64,000 bases of DNA from Lampris incognitus (GCF_029633865.1 NC_079224.1:21609494-21673493), one strand, 5' to 3'; shown: positions 45,430 to 56,217, numbered from the stretch's first letter. Numbers and translations: made by a program. Notes: a model not told the origin generated them from the sequence alone.

Positions 45430-45667
45430 GATCAGCCGAGTTCCTGAATAAAAGAGTTCCTGAGAGACTACATTGTTCAACTCCTGTTCAGAAAAAAATG
45501 TGAAAAAGAGTTCCTGAGACTGATATGTAAATGGGCAAATGTGGGTCGAAGTGGGTTGTGGAACCAGTAGTGACCAAGTAAAAGATGTTAAAAGTAATTT
45601 GCCATATCAGCATGTTTTAGAGTGATAATATTTTATTAGGGGAACGTCATAGTTTAAGGGGGAGGAG

Positions 45668-47099
45668 TGTAGTATACTGATAATAAATGCTTAGCTGAAT
45701 GATAATCATTAGTAGACCAACAGCGCTACCTAGTGGTGGTTAAGCTAGGCTCTCATATACCCCGGATGTTGACTGCCGCGCGAGTCGGAGAGTTATAATA
45801 AAGAGGACCAGACGTTGGGAATTGGTCTCCGGCTCAAATCACTGTTATGGATATATTAGCAGTGTAAGATACACTACCGTTCAAAAGTTTGGGATCACCC
45901 AAACAATTTTGTGTTTTCCATGAAAAGTCACACTTATTCACCACCATATGTTGTGAAATGAATAGAAAATAGAGTCAAGACATTGACAAGCTTAGAAATA
46001 ATGATTTGTATTTGAAATAAGATTGTTTTTACATCAAACTTTGCTTTCGTCAAAGAATCCTCCATTTGCAGCAATTACAGCATTGCAGACCTTTGGCATT
46101 CTAGCTGTTAATTTGTTGAGGTAATCTGGAGAAATTGCACCCCACGCTTCCAGAAGCAGCTCCCACAAGTTGGATTGGTTGGATGGGCACTTCTTTGAGC
46201 AGATTGAGTTTCTGGAGCATCACATTTGTGGGGTCAATTAAACGCTCAAAATGGCCAGAAAAAGAGAACTTTCATCTGAAACTCGACAGTCTATTCTTGT
46301 TCTTAGAAATGAAGGCTATTCCATGCGAGAAATTGCTAAGAAATTGAAGATTTCCTACACCGGTGTGTACTACTCCCTTCAGAGGACAGCACAAACAGGC
46401 TCTAACCAGAGTAGAAAAAGAAGTGGGAGGCCGCGTTGCACAACTGAGCAAGAAGATAAGTACATTAGAGTCTCTAGTTTGAGAAACAGACGCCTCACAG
46501 GTCCCCAACTGGCATCTTCATTAAATAGTACCTGTTAGAGCCTGTTTGTGCTGTCCTCTGAAGGGAGTAGTACACACCGGTGTAGGAAATCTTCAATAAC
46601 TTAGCAATTTCTCGCATGGAATAGCCTTCATTTCTAAGAACAAGAATAGACTGTCGAGTTTCAGATGAAAGTTCTCTTTTTCTGGCCATTTTGAGCGTTT
46701 AATTGACCCCACAAATGTGATGCTCCAGAAAATCAATCTGCTCAAAGAAGTGCCCATCCAACCAATCCAACTTGTGGGAGCTGCTTCTGGAAGCGTGGGG
46801 TGCAATTTCTCCAGATTACCTCAACAAATTAACAGCTAGAATGCCAAAGGTCTGCAATGCTGTAATTGCTGCAAATGGAGGATTCTTTGACGAAAGCAAA
46901 GTTTGACGTAAAAAAAATCTTATTTCAAATACAAATCATTATTTCTAACCTTGTCAATGTCTTGACTCTATTTTCTATTCATTTCACAACATATGGTGGT
47001 GAATAAGTGTGACTTTTCATGGAAAACACGAAATTGTTTGGGTGATCCCAAACTTTTGAACGGTAGTGTACATCCAGATAATATAGAGAATATATTACA
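45668..47099 (+). repeat. 3' LTR of element B, split by M2
   Basis: LTR sequence 45668-45871 and 47069-47099 around M2, preceded by the polypurine tract AAGGGGGAGGAG. Confidence 0.93.
45872..47068. mobile_element. Palindromic (foldback) Intruder derivative M2
   Basis: 1197 bp between TA dinucleotides. The left arm 45872-46406 and right arm 46534-47068 are inverted copies, each 535 bp, around a 127-bp loop. Each arm consists of the element's 3' end joined to the start of the transposase gene at the same junction as in M3. Only about 95 N-terminal codons survive, on the left (46251-46538), with an inverted shorter copy on the right. Non-autonomous. Confidence 0.95.
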
Positions 47100-47104
47100 G
47101 CAAC

Positions 47105-48207
47105 GTCCCTGGTGACAGTCAACTCAGTTCAAGGCAAGAAACCTGTATCAGTGACGGCTCAGCCTAAAACAAAAAAAACAAAAACGTATTGCACAACTCA
47201 TTGGCAAAAGATGCATCATTACCTGTGCCATCAACAGGGTTCCAGTAAAGATGCTCTTAGACTCAGGAGCTCAGGTAACCATAGTTGGGAGACAGTGGAT
47301 ATAAAATGAGTTACCTAATGTGAGATTTTGCTCGCTGACCAACACCTAGAGGTCGCTGCAGCTAACGGAACTGATGTGCCATTTGACGGCTGGATAGATG
47401 TAACCCTGGAGATTGTGAGCGTGAACCATGGAACTGGGAACTGTGGACAGTGCAAGTCCCCATGTTAGTAAGCCAAAGTGTCAGTTTCCCCCTGTTAGGG
47501 TCAAATGTTATCACAGAGATAATCAAGGGAAATGAGCAGACAAATGGCATGGATATCAGCTCACTGCTAAAGAGAGCTTTACATGTTAATGAAGATACAA
47601 TCAAAGCCATAGTGTCTACCCTCAGTGCAACTGTGTCAGATGAATCTCCTCAGTATGTCAGGGTAGGGAAGAAAGGGCTTAAAATCTCGGCAGGTCAAAT
47701 AGGTGAGGTGAGGGGCAGAGTTAGAGCTTGGCCAGAAGGGAGAACAATGTTGTATGAGCCAGCTATAGACAATCACTGTCCAGAAGGTTTAGAGCCGCTC
47801 CCTGCGCTCGTGGATGTCCCCAGTGGTTTGTCAAAAGTTGTTAAGACCGCTATCCAGAACGTGACCAAACATGATATTTTTCTCTCAGGAAGAACAGTAC
47901 TTGGCACTCTTCAGGAAGTTGCTGATGTGAAACTGTTCACCTGCCCTATGCAACATGGCGCATCAGCCAAACCATCCACGAAGGCTGACACCTGCTCTGT
48001 TTAATTAAGCTCTGAAAAACAAAGCCAACAGGTAAATGACAAACAAAAGCCTCAAGTAAACGAGAAATGGCAGCCACCCGTTGATTTGTCACACTTGGAG
48101 ATAAAGGAGCAGGAAACAGTAAGAAAGATGCTGTATGAGGAGTCGGATGTTTTCGCCAAAAATGATAGTGATATCAGCTGCATCCAAGATCTGAAACTCT
48201 TTTCTCT
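47105..48207 (+). pseudogene. Element A continuation: protease and linker to RT
   Basis: Past the B insertion, A resumes with a retropepsin motif (KMLLDSGAQVTIVG near 47247-47289) and a stop shortly after it. A long open stretch follows (47450-48004; ISAGQIGEVRGRVRAWPEGR, SGLSKVVKTAIQNVTKHDIF), then WQPPVDLSHLEIKEQE up to SDISCIQDLKL, the usual lead-in to gypsy RT. The RT itself is missing. Stops and a frame change mark it as dead. The DSG triad and order support the protease call. Confidence 0.7.
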
Positions 48208-48212
48208 GTTTG

Positions 48213-48683
48213 TGTTATGGTCTGAGTGTTTTCCCCCTCCTCTCTCTGAGTACCTGCGGGATGAGCTGTGACATGGAGGCGTGGCTGACCTACTTCTGGG
48301 CTGAGTGCAGCAAGGCACACCTGATCCCCATGTGCAATTACCCACCTCTCCTCCATAAAAGCCTGGTTCAGTCTTCATCACCTTGCCAGATAATTCCGTC
48401 TCATCGGTAGTGCCTGCGTACCCTATCCAGAAGAAGGTTCCAGTGAAAGCGTTCTCGCCGTTTGTTTGTTTGTTTCTTGACCAAACTCTCCCCCTTGCCA
48501 GATCCAGGACCTCGTTGCTTCAGCCCAGATCCCGGGAAGGCGCCAGCCTGCCTTCAATCACCGCCTCCTGCCTTTTCCGGTTTTTCTGTTGCCGACCTTT
48601 TGGCTAAGACGAATAAACCCGGTTTAGCATCTCAGCACTGTCTCCTGCCTCCTGGGGTCCGCGTGTTCGCCCAGGCCCTAACA
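48213..48683 (+). repeat. Solo LTR with 5-bp target duplication
   Basis: 471 bp, TGTTATGGTCTGAG to GGCCCTAACA, flanked by GTTTG on both sides (48208-48212 and 48684-48688). It holds a TATA-like CCATAAAAGCC at 48353 and a polyadenylation-like GAATAAACCC at 48610. No internal region is attached, so it is a recombination product of a whole element. Confidence 0.9.
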
Positions 48684-48688
48684 GTTTG

Positions 48689-49981
48689 AGCGCACTGCTG
48701 ATGCTAGGTAGTGGCCTGATGTGGAGCACACTTTGTTATTGCAGTGCATCATGACTAGTAAGGCGCAAGAGGCATATGCTGCTCTCAGTTCAGTCGATAG
48801 TTGTAGCTATGATAAAGTGAAGTCTGCTGTGTTAAGGGCACATAAACTGGTGCCCGAGACTTACGGGCAGCAGTTTAGGTCCTGGAGAAAGGGAGATAAG
48901 CAGATGCATGGTGAGTTCAGTAGGGCCCTAGCCACTCGTTTCCACTGTTGGTGCGCCGTTTTGGAAGTGGAAAGTTTGAGGGCTTGGCCGATCTTATTGT
49001 GTTTAGAACAGTTCAGACTCAGTCCCGGGCTACATAGCCACCCACATTAATGAGCATAAAGTTCAGACTGCTGCGGAGTCTGCGGTCCTAGCCGACGAGT
49101 ATGTTTTAACGCACAAAATCATTTGCAGATGTCCACTCTCGCAGGCAGTGTATGGCGCGCTGTTTGCATTCCATGAGGTAGGATGGGTTGAGACGGGAGT
49201 TCAGTGCTTGCTAAACCGATCGTGGGTCAGGTTGAGAAGTTTGATCCCAACGGAGTGTGTAATTACTGTCGGGGGAAGGGACACTGGAAGGCATAGTGTG
49301 TCCTGTTCTAAGAGGGAGTAAGTTATCGGGAGCTAGGGGGCAGGGAAAGGCTGTAGCGTTGGCCACCTCTATCCAAATTGGTAATCCTTTTGCAGATGCA
49401 GCCACCAGCATGCTCATGCCGGTCCTGATTTCTCTATTTATTAGAGGTTCATGTCTCACTTATGGGAAGTAATGTGAAAACCCTGCGGGACACTGGAGCT
49501 GTGGATTCTTTAATTTTAAAATCGGTACTTTTTCTGTTATGTCTGATACCAATGTACGGGGCATGGGTTTAACCACGTTGTCTGTCCCACTTCATCAGAT
49601 GATGCTCATGTCTGACCTGGTGGAAGTGGTGGCTGGTGTCTACCCGGCGCTACCAGTTGATGGGGTTCACCTCATTCTAGGTAATGGTCTGGCTGGGGGA
49701 TGTGTTTGGGTTAATGTGCCACCACCTGCGGTAGTTACCGCTTCACTGTCACTCATGAGGGAGGTAGATCAAAGTTTGCCAGATGTTTTCACATCCTGCA
49801 CTGTGACGTGCGCTATGCGCTGCGCTATACCAGATCCACAGCTTGAGCTAAGTGATTAAAAAGAGGACCGCATAATGCCGTTATCCTTGCCAGATCTGTC
49901 TGACTTGCCTCTTTCTGTTTGCTTGGAGGACAACGCTAGTGCACAGCAGGCGGACCCCATCTTGAAGGGGCTCCTTGACGG
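48689..49981 (+). pseudogene. Gag-protease fragment of a further LTR element (E)
   Basis: Capsid-like region with SKAQEAYAALSSVDSCSYDK, AVLRAHKLVPETYGQQFRSW and KGDKQMHGEFSRALATRF, resembling the SCAN-like capsid of a common teleost LTR family. A linker with frame changes and stops follows (49020-49480), then a protease-like region (TLRDTGAVD near 49480, HLILGNGLAGG near 49670). It starts directly at the solo LTR duplication, so A and E fragments were already joined before the solo LTR arrived. No intact domain remains. Confidence 0.65.
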
Positions 49982-50299
49982 CAGTGGCGCCCCCAGAAAT
50001 TTTTCGTAGGGGTGGCCAAATGGGGCCACTAAAAATCTTGGGGTGGCACACCAAAAGCCATGACTGAATTTCGGGAATTCTATGATGCTGTTGTAGTATA
50101 CTGTATAGGCTAGTTTAAAACTGTCAATATGAGACTTAAGAAAAATATAAATTATTGATTTTAAATGAACAGCACCTAATGTAAAATATCAGATGGAAGC
50201 ATATGCATAATCAGAAGCATATTCTGCATATGCGACTCGTGGCTGGGGGGCCAGGGATGGTATCAGGGTGGCTGTGGCCACTCCTTGGGGGCGCCACTG
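49982..50299. mobile_element. hAT-like MITE with 8-bp duplication
   Basis: 318 bp, ends CAGTGGCGCCCCCAG and TGGGGGCGCCACTG, flanked by CTTGACGG (49974-49981 and 50300-50307). An imperfect palindrome around GCATATGC lies near 50200-50235. Noncoding. Confidence 0.92.
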
Positions 50300-50339
50300 C
50301 TTGACGGTGCCTGTCCTGTGGCTGATGGGTGTCAGGAGT

Positions 50340-50845
50340 GATTTGTGACAGAAGGGTACCAGCAAGATTTAAAGGGAAGGATTAGAAGATGGTTGAGACA
50401 GTGATGTTATATGGTTTGGAGACACTGCACTGACGAAAAGATGGGAGACGGAGCTGGAAGTGGCAGAGATGAAGATGCTAAGATTTTAATTGGAAGTGAT
50501 GGACATGATTAGGAACGATTATATTAGAGGGACAGCGCAGGTTGGACGATTTGTAGACAAAGCAAGATGGATTGGGCATTTCAATCTTCCGGATAGAAAT
50601 GTCCAAGCCATCTCAATCTGGAAGATTGAGATGGCTTGGACGTGTGGAGGAGAGACGCTGGGTATATTGGGAGAAGGATGCTGAATATGGCACTGCCAGA
50701 GAAGAGGAAGACCAAAGAGGAGGCTTATGGCTGTGGTGAGGGAGGACATGCAGGTGTCTGAGACTGAGGAAGATGCAGAGGAAAGGAAGAAATTGAAATG
50801 GATGATCCACTGTGGCGACCCCTAACGGGAGCAGCCAAATGTAGT
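50340..50845 (+). mobile_element. RTE LINE 3' fragment with snap-back palindrome
   Basis: Plus-strand RTE 3' end: a decayed thumb region (DMIRNDYIRGTAQVGRFVDK) and the C-terminal region in several frames, ending GGATGATCCACTGTGGCGAC and CCTAACGGGAGCAGCC. A 19-bp inverted duplication lies at 50601-50641. Truncated and non-functional. Confidence 0.83.
50601..50641. repeat. Short palindrome in the RTE fragment
   Basis: Arms 50601-50619 and 50623-50641 are perfect 19-bp inverted copies around a 3-nt spacer. The right arm is native RTE sequence. Confidence 0.94.
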
Positions 50846-51289
50846 AATAGAACAGTTTTGATGTCCCCCTTTCAGTTGCACTCTGTAGAGCCAGGGGTCT
50901 TGACATGGGGGCTTGTCCTTCATATTAATTAGTAGGTAATTTTCTTGAATTCGGGCGAGCATTTGTTGGTTAATTTGTAGCGCTGTTTGGTCACTTGCAC
51001 CCTCCGGAGTTTGTTTGGAAGGAGGGGCTGGTAAGTGAATTGGCATTTCTTTGGTTTGGCTGTGTAGCCATTTTGGTCAATGACGCTATATTTGGGAGAC
51101 ACTGATTTTTGTTAAAATCTGTAGGTCCTGAGTTGGATTATTTGGGTGTGTAGTGAGGGGAGCTTGTTGCTGGTGGGTATATTGTGGGCTATGCAAATTT
51201 GATCATGCCTGTAATTAAATTTCAGACCTCTCACCTGGTGTATGTTTATTTATATATAAGAGGGTGTAATAAAATACCTTATCAGGTTT

Positions 51290-51830
51290 TTCCTACCAAA
51301 CTCCCTACATTTCTGAGAACCAGTACACTTCCATTGATGCCTCCATATTGTCCATTCTTCCTCAGATATAATTGTCCCTTCCTTCACCAATTTTGTGTTA
51401 ATGCATTTTAAGATTTAACAGAGCCTTGTATATGCAAGAAATGTATGACTTTGTAGATTATCAGCAGAGATTGTATGAGGATGGAAGGTATCCTCTCTTC
51501 AATGTTTTTCCATTAAGCATCACATGATGGGTTACACCAGCATATCTGCTGCAAAATAATCATCTCTAATAGAAGGCAGGCCCCATCCCCCCTTTCATTT
51601 GGCCAACCTGCAAAGTTTTGAGACGAACCCTAGGTCTTTTTCGTTGCCATATGTACCTTGATAACATTTTGTTCCATTCATTGAATTGGTTTTGGTTAAT
51701 GTCTATTGGTAGGGTCTGAAAGGGATACAATGGTTAAGGCAATATATTCATTTTAATGAATTCAATCCTTGACCTGAGACTAAGGAAAGGAATTAGGTTC
51801 CATCTTATGTCTTCCATTATTTTTTTTATA
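51290..51830 (-). pseudogene. L1-like LINE ORF2 C-terminal remnant
   Basis: Minus-strand reading with stops gives LPIDINQNQFNEWNKMLSRY followed by IWQRKRPRVRLKTLQ and then MKGGMG, the block after the RT domain in vertebrate L1/Tx1 elements. Heavily decayed; the flanking 50850-51290 may be its 3' UTR. Confidence 0.6.
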
Positions 51831-52067
51831 GGTGAATAAACTTCTAAACTCTATTTCAGTTATTTGTACCATATCTGTGCATTATGCCATGACCGCACAA
51901 TCATGGCAGTTGATTATGCGGAAATGTAAATTTCCATCACGAAACGAAAGCCCCTCTTTGCACGCCGACAAAGTTCCCACTGCAAAGAAACTGAGAAAGG
52001 TGGAGAATGCCGCCTCCGAAGCAATAGAAGTGGTAAGTTTCAAAACATTATAGAATCTCTGTATATA

Positions 52068-53646
52068 CACTACCGTTCAAAAGTTTGGGATCACCCAAAC
52101 AATTTTGTGTTTTCCATGAAAAGTCACACTTATTCACCACCATATGTTGTGAAATGAATAGAAAATAGAGTCAAGACATTGACAAGGTTAGAAATGATTT
52201 GTATTTGAAATAAGATTTTTTTTACATCAAACTTTGCTTTCGTCAAAGAATCCTCCATTTGCAGCAATTACAGCATTGCAGACCTTTGGCATTCTAGCTG
52301 TTAATTTGTTGAGGTAATCTGGAGAAATTGCACCCCACGCTTCCAGAAGCAGCTCCCACAAGTTGGATTGGTTGGATGGGCACTTCTTTGAGCAGATTGA
52401 GTTTCTGGAGCATCACATTTGTGGGGTCAATTAAACGCTCAAAATGGCCAGAAAAAGAGAACTTTCATCTGAAACTCGACAGTCTATTCTTGTTCTTAGA
52501 AATGAAGGCTATTCCATGCGAGAAATTGCTAAGAAATTGAAGATTTCCTACACCGGTGTGTACTACTCCCTTCAGAGGACAGCACAAACAGGCTCTAACC
52601 AGAGTAGAAAAAGAAGTGGGAGGCCGCGTTGCACAACTGAGCAAGAAGATAAGTACATTAGAGTCTCTAGTTTGAGAAACAGACGCCTCACAGGTCCCCA
52701 ACTGGCATCTTCATTAAATAGTACCCGCAAAACACCAGTGTCAACATCTACAGTGAAGAGGCGGCTGCGGGATTCTGGGCTTCAGGGCAGAGTGGCAAAG
52801 AAAAAGCCATATCTGAGACTGACCAATAAAAGAAAAAGATTAAGATGGGCAAAAGAACACAGACATTGGACAGAGGAAGACTGGAAAAAAGTGTTGTGGA
52901 CGGATGAATCCAAGTTTGAGGTGTTTGGATCACAAAGAAGGTTTGTGAGATGCAGAACAAATGAAAAGATGCTGGAAGAATGCCTGACGCCATCTGTTAA
53001 GCATGGTGGAGGTAATGTGATGGTCTGGGGTTGCTTTGGTGCTGGTAAGGTGGGAGATTTGTACAGGGTAAAAGGGATTCTGAATAAGGAAGGCTATCAC
53101 TCCATTTTGCAACGCCATGCCATACCCAGTGGACAGCGCTTGATTGGAGCCAATTTCATCCTACAACAGGACAATGACCCTAAACACACCTCCAAATTGT
53201 GCAAGAACTATTTAGAGCAGAAGCAGGCAGCTGGTATTCTATCGGTAATGGAGTGGCCAGCGCAGTCACCAGATCTGAACCCCATTGAGCTGTTGTGGGA
53301 GCAGCTTGACCGTATGGTACGCAAGAAGTGCCCATCCAACCAATCCAACTTGTGGGAGCTGCTTCTGGAAGCGTGGGGTGCAATTTCTCCAGATTACCTC
53401 AACAAATTAACAGCTAGAATGCCAAAGGTCTGCAATGCTGTAATTGCTGCAAATGGAGGATTCTTTGACGAAAGCAAAGTTTGATGTAAAAAAAATCTTA
53501 TTTCAAATACAAATCATTATTTCTAACCTTGTCAATGTCTTGACTCTATTTTCTATTCATTTCACAACATATGGTGGTGAATAAGTGTGACTTTTCATGG
53601 AAAACACAAAATTGTTTGGGTGATCCCAAACTTTTGAACGGTAGTG
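52068..53646 (+). mobile_element. Intruder-like transposon M3 with long inverted arms and intact transposase
   Basis: 1579 bp between TA dinucleotides (52066-52067, 53647-53648). The left arm (52068-52388) is an inverted copy of the right end (53323-53646), so the normal 5' region of M1 is gone and the inverted repeats are about 320 bp long. The right arm includes the last 53 transposase codons. Sequence between the left arm and the start codon (CTTTGAGCAGATTGAG onward) matches M1. Confidence 0.95.
52444..53484 (+). CDS. M3 transposase, intact, 346 aa
   Basis: Same architecture as the M1 protein. D154 (LWTDESKFEVF) is followed by a one-residue deletion (QRRFVRCR), giving D243 and E282 and still 38 residues between them. 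It differs from M1 also at SLRNRRL and DWKKVLW. The frame is open from ATG to TGA. The N-terminal helix-turn-helix and GRPR hook are present. M2's surviving codons share SLRNRRL with M3, not M1. Whether its altered 5' end still drives expression is unknown. Confidence 0.92.
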   Translation: MARKRELSSETRQSILVLRNEGYSMREIAKKLKISYTGVYYSLQRTAQTGSNQSRKRSGRPRCTTEQEDKYIRVSSLRNRRLTGPQLASSLNSTRKTPVSTSTVKRRLRDSGLQGRVAKKKPYLRLTNKRKRLRWAKEHRHWTEEDWKKVLWTDESKFEVFGSQRRFVRCRTNEKMLEECLTPSVKHGGGNVMVWGCFGAGKVGDLYRVKGILNKEGYHSILQRHAIPSGQRLIGANFILQQDNDPKHTSKLCKNYLEQKQAAGILSVMEWPAQSPDLNPIELLWEQLDRMVRKKCPSNQSNLWELLLEAWGAISPDYLNKLTARMPKVCNAVIAANGGFFDESKV

Positions 53647-53649
53647 TAA

Positions 53650-53767
53650 ATAGTTCAATCACCTTACCAGGTTCATTATCACCCAGATTTACAATCAAAC
53701 ACGGCGTTAAAACAGGGTTGTCTCATTTTCTCTTTATAATTGCTACAGAAATGCTTTCTATCGTTAT
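53650..53767 (+). pseudogene. L1-like reverse transcriptase scrap
   Basis: PRFTIKHGVKTGLSHFLFII followed by ATEML resembles the L1 RT block with RQGCPLSPLLF. About 40 codons between M3 and the element D LTR. Confidence 0.5.
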
Positions 53768-53890
53768 TGTCTTGTACTTATTTTTAGTAATGAAGGGACA
53801 GGAGACCAAGGCATAACGTTGACCTTTAACTAGGCATATCTTAAAGTCTCAGCATGCGCGCTCATTACATATCAAAACCTGCTCAGTACA
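53768..53890 (-). repeat. 3' LTR of element D
   Basis: 123 bp, shorter than its partner because of small deletions. Confidence 0.87.
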
Positions 53891-54580
53891 TCTCCCCCTC
53901 TTAAACTGATACTTTCAGGATATTTATAGAAAAATTAAATCATATGTTAAAGCCTAATGCTGATTTTTACCAACAAGGCAGGGGAACAGGGGGCACCTTA
54001 AACATCTCTGTAAACATGAGCATATGTAAACTGATTAAATGAATTTCACATCTCATATCTAGACACACATTTCACATCTCATTTTCCTTTTTTTTTAATC
54101 TATTAACATATCAAGACAAGTACATAACCTGAGAGGTAGGGTAGACTACCTCATCCCCTCTGTTGTATGGAGGTTATTCTGCTCCGTGTATACTCACAAG
54201 ACTAAACTACGAATTCAGTCTTTTAACAGGCTTGACTGCCCTGCCCACTCTGTGTAGTCTAGAGTCGGGCTGGCTTCCAGATGGTGAAGGCACTACTCAA
54301 ATGAGAATGGTTTCTTCGGAGACTGTTGAGGTTTGGCTCACGTATGAATGTGGTGTCCCTGCTGATCCACAGACGACTCCTGTGTGTGGAACATTCCGTA
54401 TCCAAACTCTCTGAGCTGGCTGGAGTGGTGTCTCCCGTGCTCTGTCGTCTGTTGTATCCTTCAGCCTGTTTTAAGCTCCTGGTCTAGCTCTCAAGTCTGG
54501 CCATGCTGGTTTGAGAGTGCGTGGACACACCGGAAGGGGTGTTTGGATGTTGCGGCCCGTCGGGGGCTGTGCCGGTGATA
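53891..54580 (-). other. Element D 3' internal region, no domain recognised
   Basis: Lies between the RT remnant and the 3' LTR, where RNase H and integrase should be. No motif of either was found in any frame. Confidence 0.5.
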
Positions 54581-54589
54581 CTCCATGGG

Positions 54590-55349
54590 CAAGAGAAGTT
54601 GCTCTGATTGGCCCAGTGAGCTCTGCGATGTTAGGAGAGAATTTCCCCACATAGTTGACCATCCCCATGAAGCATTTTACGTCAGCCACATCTTTGGGTG
54701 GTGGCATCTCTCTAATTGCCCTAATCTTCTCAGGATCTGCTTGTATGCCCTCTGCACTGACAACGTGTCCGAGAAATTTGACCTGCTTCACTGCGAACTG
54801 ACATTTGTCATTCAGTTAGGCCCCGCTGCTGCAGTCTTTGCAACACTCGATGCACCCTGTCATCATGCTCTTTGGGCGTGGCACCGAACACCAGGATGTC
54901 ATCCGCATGACACAAAGTTCCTTCTAGGCCGTGAAGCATCTGCGTTAAACGCTTCTGAAAGTGTTCTGGCGCGGATGATATTCCAAAGGGAAGCTGATTA
55001 AAACAATAACGGCCAAATGGTGTGATGAAGGTGGTGAGTGGGGTGGAACTTTGTGCAAAGGCACCTGCCAAAAACCGGCAGTGGCATCCAGTTTGGAAAA
55101 AATCCTAGCTCCAGCTAGCTTAGCTAGCGTCTCAACAGCTGGAAGAATATGTCGCTCCCTGCACACATTTTCGTTCAGGCAGGTTAGGTCAACACATATT
55201 CTAATTTTTCCATTAGGTTTTGGTACTACGACCATTCCTGAGCACCACTCTGTAGCTTTCTCTGTGGGAGAAATAACGCCCATTTCCTCCATCCTTTTTA
55301 ACTCTTCTTGAACGTTTCCTCTTAAGGGCAATGGCACACGGCGTGGCAC
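54590..55349 (-). pseudogene. Element D reverse transcriptase, frameshifted
   Basis: Three overlapping frames carry consecutive RT blocks. They are MEEMGVISPTEKATEWCSGM and PNGKIRICVDLTCLNENV; then FNQLPFGISSAPEHFQKRLT and catalytic HADDILVFG; then KQVKFLGHVVSAEGIQADPE and FMGMVNYVGKFSPNIAELTG. There are two frameshifts, near 55050 and 54800. The motifs resemble the gypsy/BEL-like fish family K02A2.6-type pol. Confidence 0.85.
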
Positions 55350-55387
55350 AGCGAGGACAAAGGGAGTGGCATTTTCTTTTAATTTAA

Positions 55388-56035
55388 TTATTCTCCCTCT
55401 AGCTTACCTAAGCCTGTGAAAACTCTGGGATATTGTTCTTTGTAGCTTACCTCAGCTGCTGTGATAGCTTGCACAGGGCTGAGCAGGCAGAGGTCTTGTA
55501 TCGCTGGTAAGCCAAGTAAAGGAGTCACTAACCCTGGCACAACATACACCTGCTGCTTCGCCACAATTCCATTGTGACTAATATCCGCAGTAAAATGTCC
55601 CTTCACTTCTATGGGAGAGTTACTTGGTCCACACAGTCTTTTGGTTGTCAGTAGCAGCTTTCCATGTCACTTTTGTGAATACAAATGTGCCGGGATAGCT
55701 GTCACTGCAGCACCCGTGTCCAACTTGAACGTCATCTGCTGACCATTCACTGCAACCGATTTCTGCCAGAATGTGTTGGATTTTGTACAATTCACTGTGC
55801 CCAGGAACAATGTCTCTACGCTTTCATCCAAGTCATTTTCCTTAATTTCTTTCGTTTTACAAACAGCGGCAAAACGCCCCTTTTTCTTACATTTCTTGAA
55901 CTCAGCAGTGCGCGCGGGACATGCATTGAATGAATTTTCATGTGTCTTCCCACATCTGCCACATTTAGTATTTGCATTATTTTGCACTTTCCTTTGGTTT
56001 AAAACCACTTTTTCCGTGTGGAGAGTGTTTCTGTA
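55388..56035 (-). pseudogene. Element D zinc knuckle and protease
   Basis: The minus strand encodes a CCHC-like finger (CGRCGKTHENSFNACPARTA), a second partial finger (CKKKGRFAAVC), then protease FKLDTGAAVTAIPAHLYSQK. After a break comes the distal protease part (VPGLVTPLLGLPAIQDL). Cut on the right by retrovirus F. Confidence 0.83.
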
Positions 56036-56217
56036 AAGGAGCTGGGCCTGAGAATAGGAACATTGTACGCCGGCCTGATAGAGACGGCCTTGGAGTAGAA
56101 ACATTATGTGCACCCACCTCATTAGGATGGCCTTGGAGTAGGAACGCCATGCACATGAACCTGATTAGGACAAGCGCTACACCTGCAAGACAACATGAGG
56201 GAAACGGGACCGACAAA

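Larger units (their letters stand above)
34270..47099 (+). mobile_element. Ty3/gypsy element B, full length, carrying four later insertions
   Basis: LTRs at 34270-34502 and 45668-47099 (the latter split by M2), with a 5-bp target duplication GCAAC (34265-34269 and 47100-47104). The LTRs differ at six positions by eye over 233 bp. Gag, protease, RT, RNase H and integrase pieces are all present in the order Pr-RT-RH-IN. Inserted in it are C (35399-39865), M1 (40993-42610), a hAT MITE (43364-43928) and M2 (45872-47068). Confidence 0.93.
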
